From: an uncultured Bacteroidota bacterium
Lineage (GTDB): Bacteria > Bacteroidota > Bacteroidia > Flavobacteriales_F > PHOS-HE28
Length of the DNA stretch: 52,162 bases
Assembly: GCA_902826215.1 (NCBI GenBank)
Contig: CADEDY010000026.1
Coordinates: 1 to 52,162, forward strand
Direction of reading: 5' to 3'
Position numbers and translations under genes: made by a program. The notes below the pieces were generated by a model. It saw nothing but the letters and a program-made list of their open reading frames with translations, did no database searches and had not been told where the DNA came from. Positions 51,657-52,162 of this stretch are shown one piece after another (position 1 is the first letter of the stretch; each line of letters starts with the position of its first letter).

Positions 51657-52162
51657 TTACCGACCAGCACTTACAGCCTGCACGTGCCGCAACACCGCCT
51701 CGTCCACAGCGGTCAAGGGGATGTTCCTGCGTTCCATGACCTTGCGCGCCGTGGAGATGGCACGTTCGATATCGTACGTTTCGAAACCGTTCGCGCCACC
51801 CCACGAGAAGCCGGGAATGTGTTTCGCTGGAAAGCCGCCACCGAATACGTTGGCTGCAACACCGACGACGGTGCCCGTGTTGAACATGGTATTGATACCG
51901 CTCTTGCTGTGGTCCCCCATTAAGAGCCCGCAGAACTGTAGTCCTGTTTCGGCCTGCTTGTCTTCGGCATAGCTCCAGACCTGCACATTGCCGTAGGTGT
52001 TCTTCAGGTTGCTGGTGTTGGTATCGGCACCGAGGTTGCACCATTCTCCGAGCACGCTGTTGCCCATGAATCCATCGTGGCCCTTGTTGCTGTATCCGAG
52101 GATCACGCTGTTGTTCACTTCACCACCTACCCTGCTCTCGGGTCCGAAGGCTGAAGGTCCGT
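51657..52162 (-). CDS. GlmU-like sugar nucleotidyltransferase family protein (5' end missing)
   Basis: The frame is open to the window edge, so only the last 167 residues are seen. They form a left-handed beta-helix of hexapeptide turns (SRVGGEVNNSVILGYSNKGH, GNSVLGEWCNLGADTNTSNL) followed by a short C-terminal helix. This fits the C-terminal half of the Bacteroidota GlmU-like family, whose full proteins are about 390 residues with an N-terminal nucleotidyltransferase domain. A function in nucleotide-sugar or cell-wall precursor synthesis is inferred. The gap 51448-51656 to lon holds lon's promoter and no other clear feature. Confidence 0.8.
   Translation of the reverse strand, partial: GPSAFGPESRVGGEVNNSVILGYSNKGHDGFMGNSVLGEWCNLGADTNTSNLKNTYGNVQVWSYAEDKQAETGLQFCGLLMGDHSKSGINTMFNTGTVVGVAANVFGGGFPAKHIPGFSWGGANGFETYDIERAISTARKVMERRNIPLTAVDEAVLRHVQAVSAGR

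Overview
The window reads as a chromosomal segment of a GC-rich member of the Bacteroidota, probably related to Flavobacteriales. Four things point there. Many genes encode secreted proteins with type IX secretion (T9SS) C-terminal sorting domains, both type A (PNP...G.Y) and the gliding-motility/CHU_C type (PNAFTPN.D). The T9SS protein PorQ is encoded here. Several families are typical of the phylum: DUF3857, GEVED, choice-of-anchor B, MnmD and a GlmU-like protein. Finally, a Bacteroidota-type -7 promoter element (TAnnTTTG-like, here often TAnCTTnGC) lies just before many genes, while Shine-Dalgarno sequences are mostly absent. I see no tRNA, rRNA, CRISPR array, insertion sequence or prophage.

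Layout. 1-8.4 kb: small secreted and conserved unknown proteins, a Nudix hydrolase, a DUF3857 protein, the tRNA-modifying methyltransferase MnmD, an M42 aminopeptidase, a membrane protein, a GNAT acetyltransferase and a GT39-like glycosyltransferase. 8.5-15.4 kb: a lipoprotein S9 peptidase, then two large T9SS cargo proteins (LTD/CotH/CHU_C and duplicated DUF4397). 15.5-17.8 kb: a CarH-like MerR/B12 regulator facing a GlcD-type flavoprotein. 17.9-24 kb: one 2,027-residue Ig-like/PKD surface protein on the minus strand. 24.3-31.3 kb: an alpha/beta hydrolase with TerC, a small T9SS cargo, histidine ammonia-lyase, a GEVED T9SS protein and hisS. 31.5-35.6 kb: a run of plus-strand genes for envelope or unknown proteins. 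35.7-52.2 kb: a housekeeping block, mostly on the minus strand (GlmU-like, lon, subtilase, queA, porQ, cmk, RpsA), interleaved with plus-strand ispH, a TIMP-like protein, a low-molecular-weight phosphatase and a PQQ-type sugar dehydrogenase.

How the parts fit. At least eight gene products look like cargo for the T9SS to which PorQ belongs: surface adhesins, a subtilase, a secreted sugar dehydrogenase and others. They share little beyond the sorting domain. The strongest leads beyond ordinary annotation are: (1) a systematic promoter geometry in which the start codon lies 3-9 nt after the -7 motif at about a dozen genes, implying leaderless mRNAs; (2) a CarH-like regulator that keeps the cobalamin-photoreceptor signatures but has Gln where the light-state His would be; (3) a duplicated Asp-rich, dockerin-like C-terminal module; and (4) short repeats in intergenic DNA beside ispH/rpsA and cmk. 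I did not find a convincing multi-gene novel system such as a defence island or a biosynthetic cluster.
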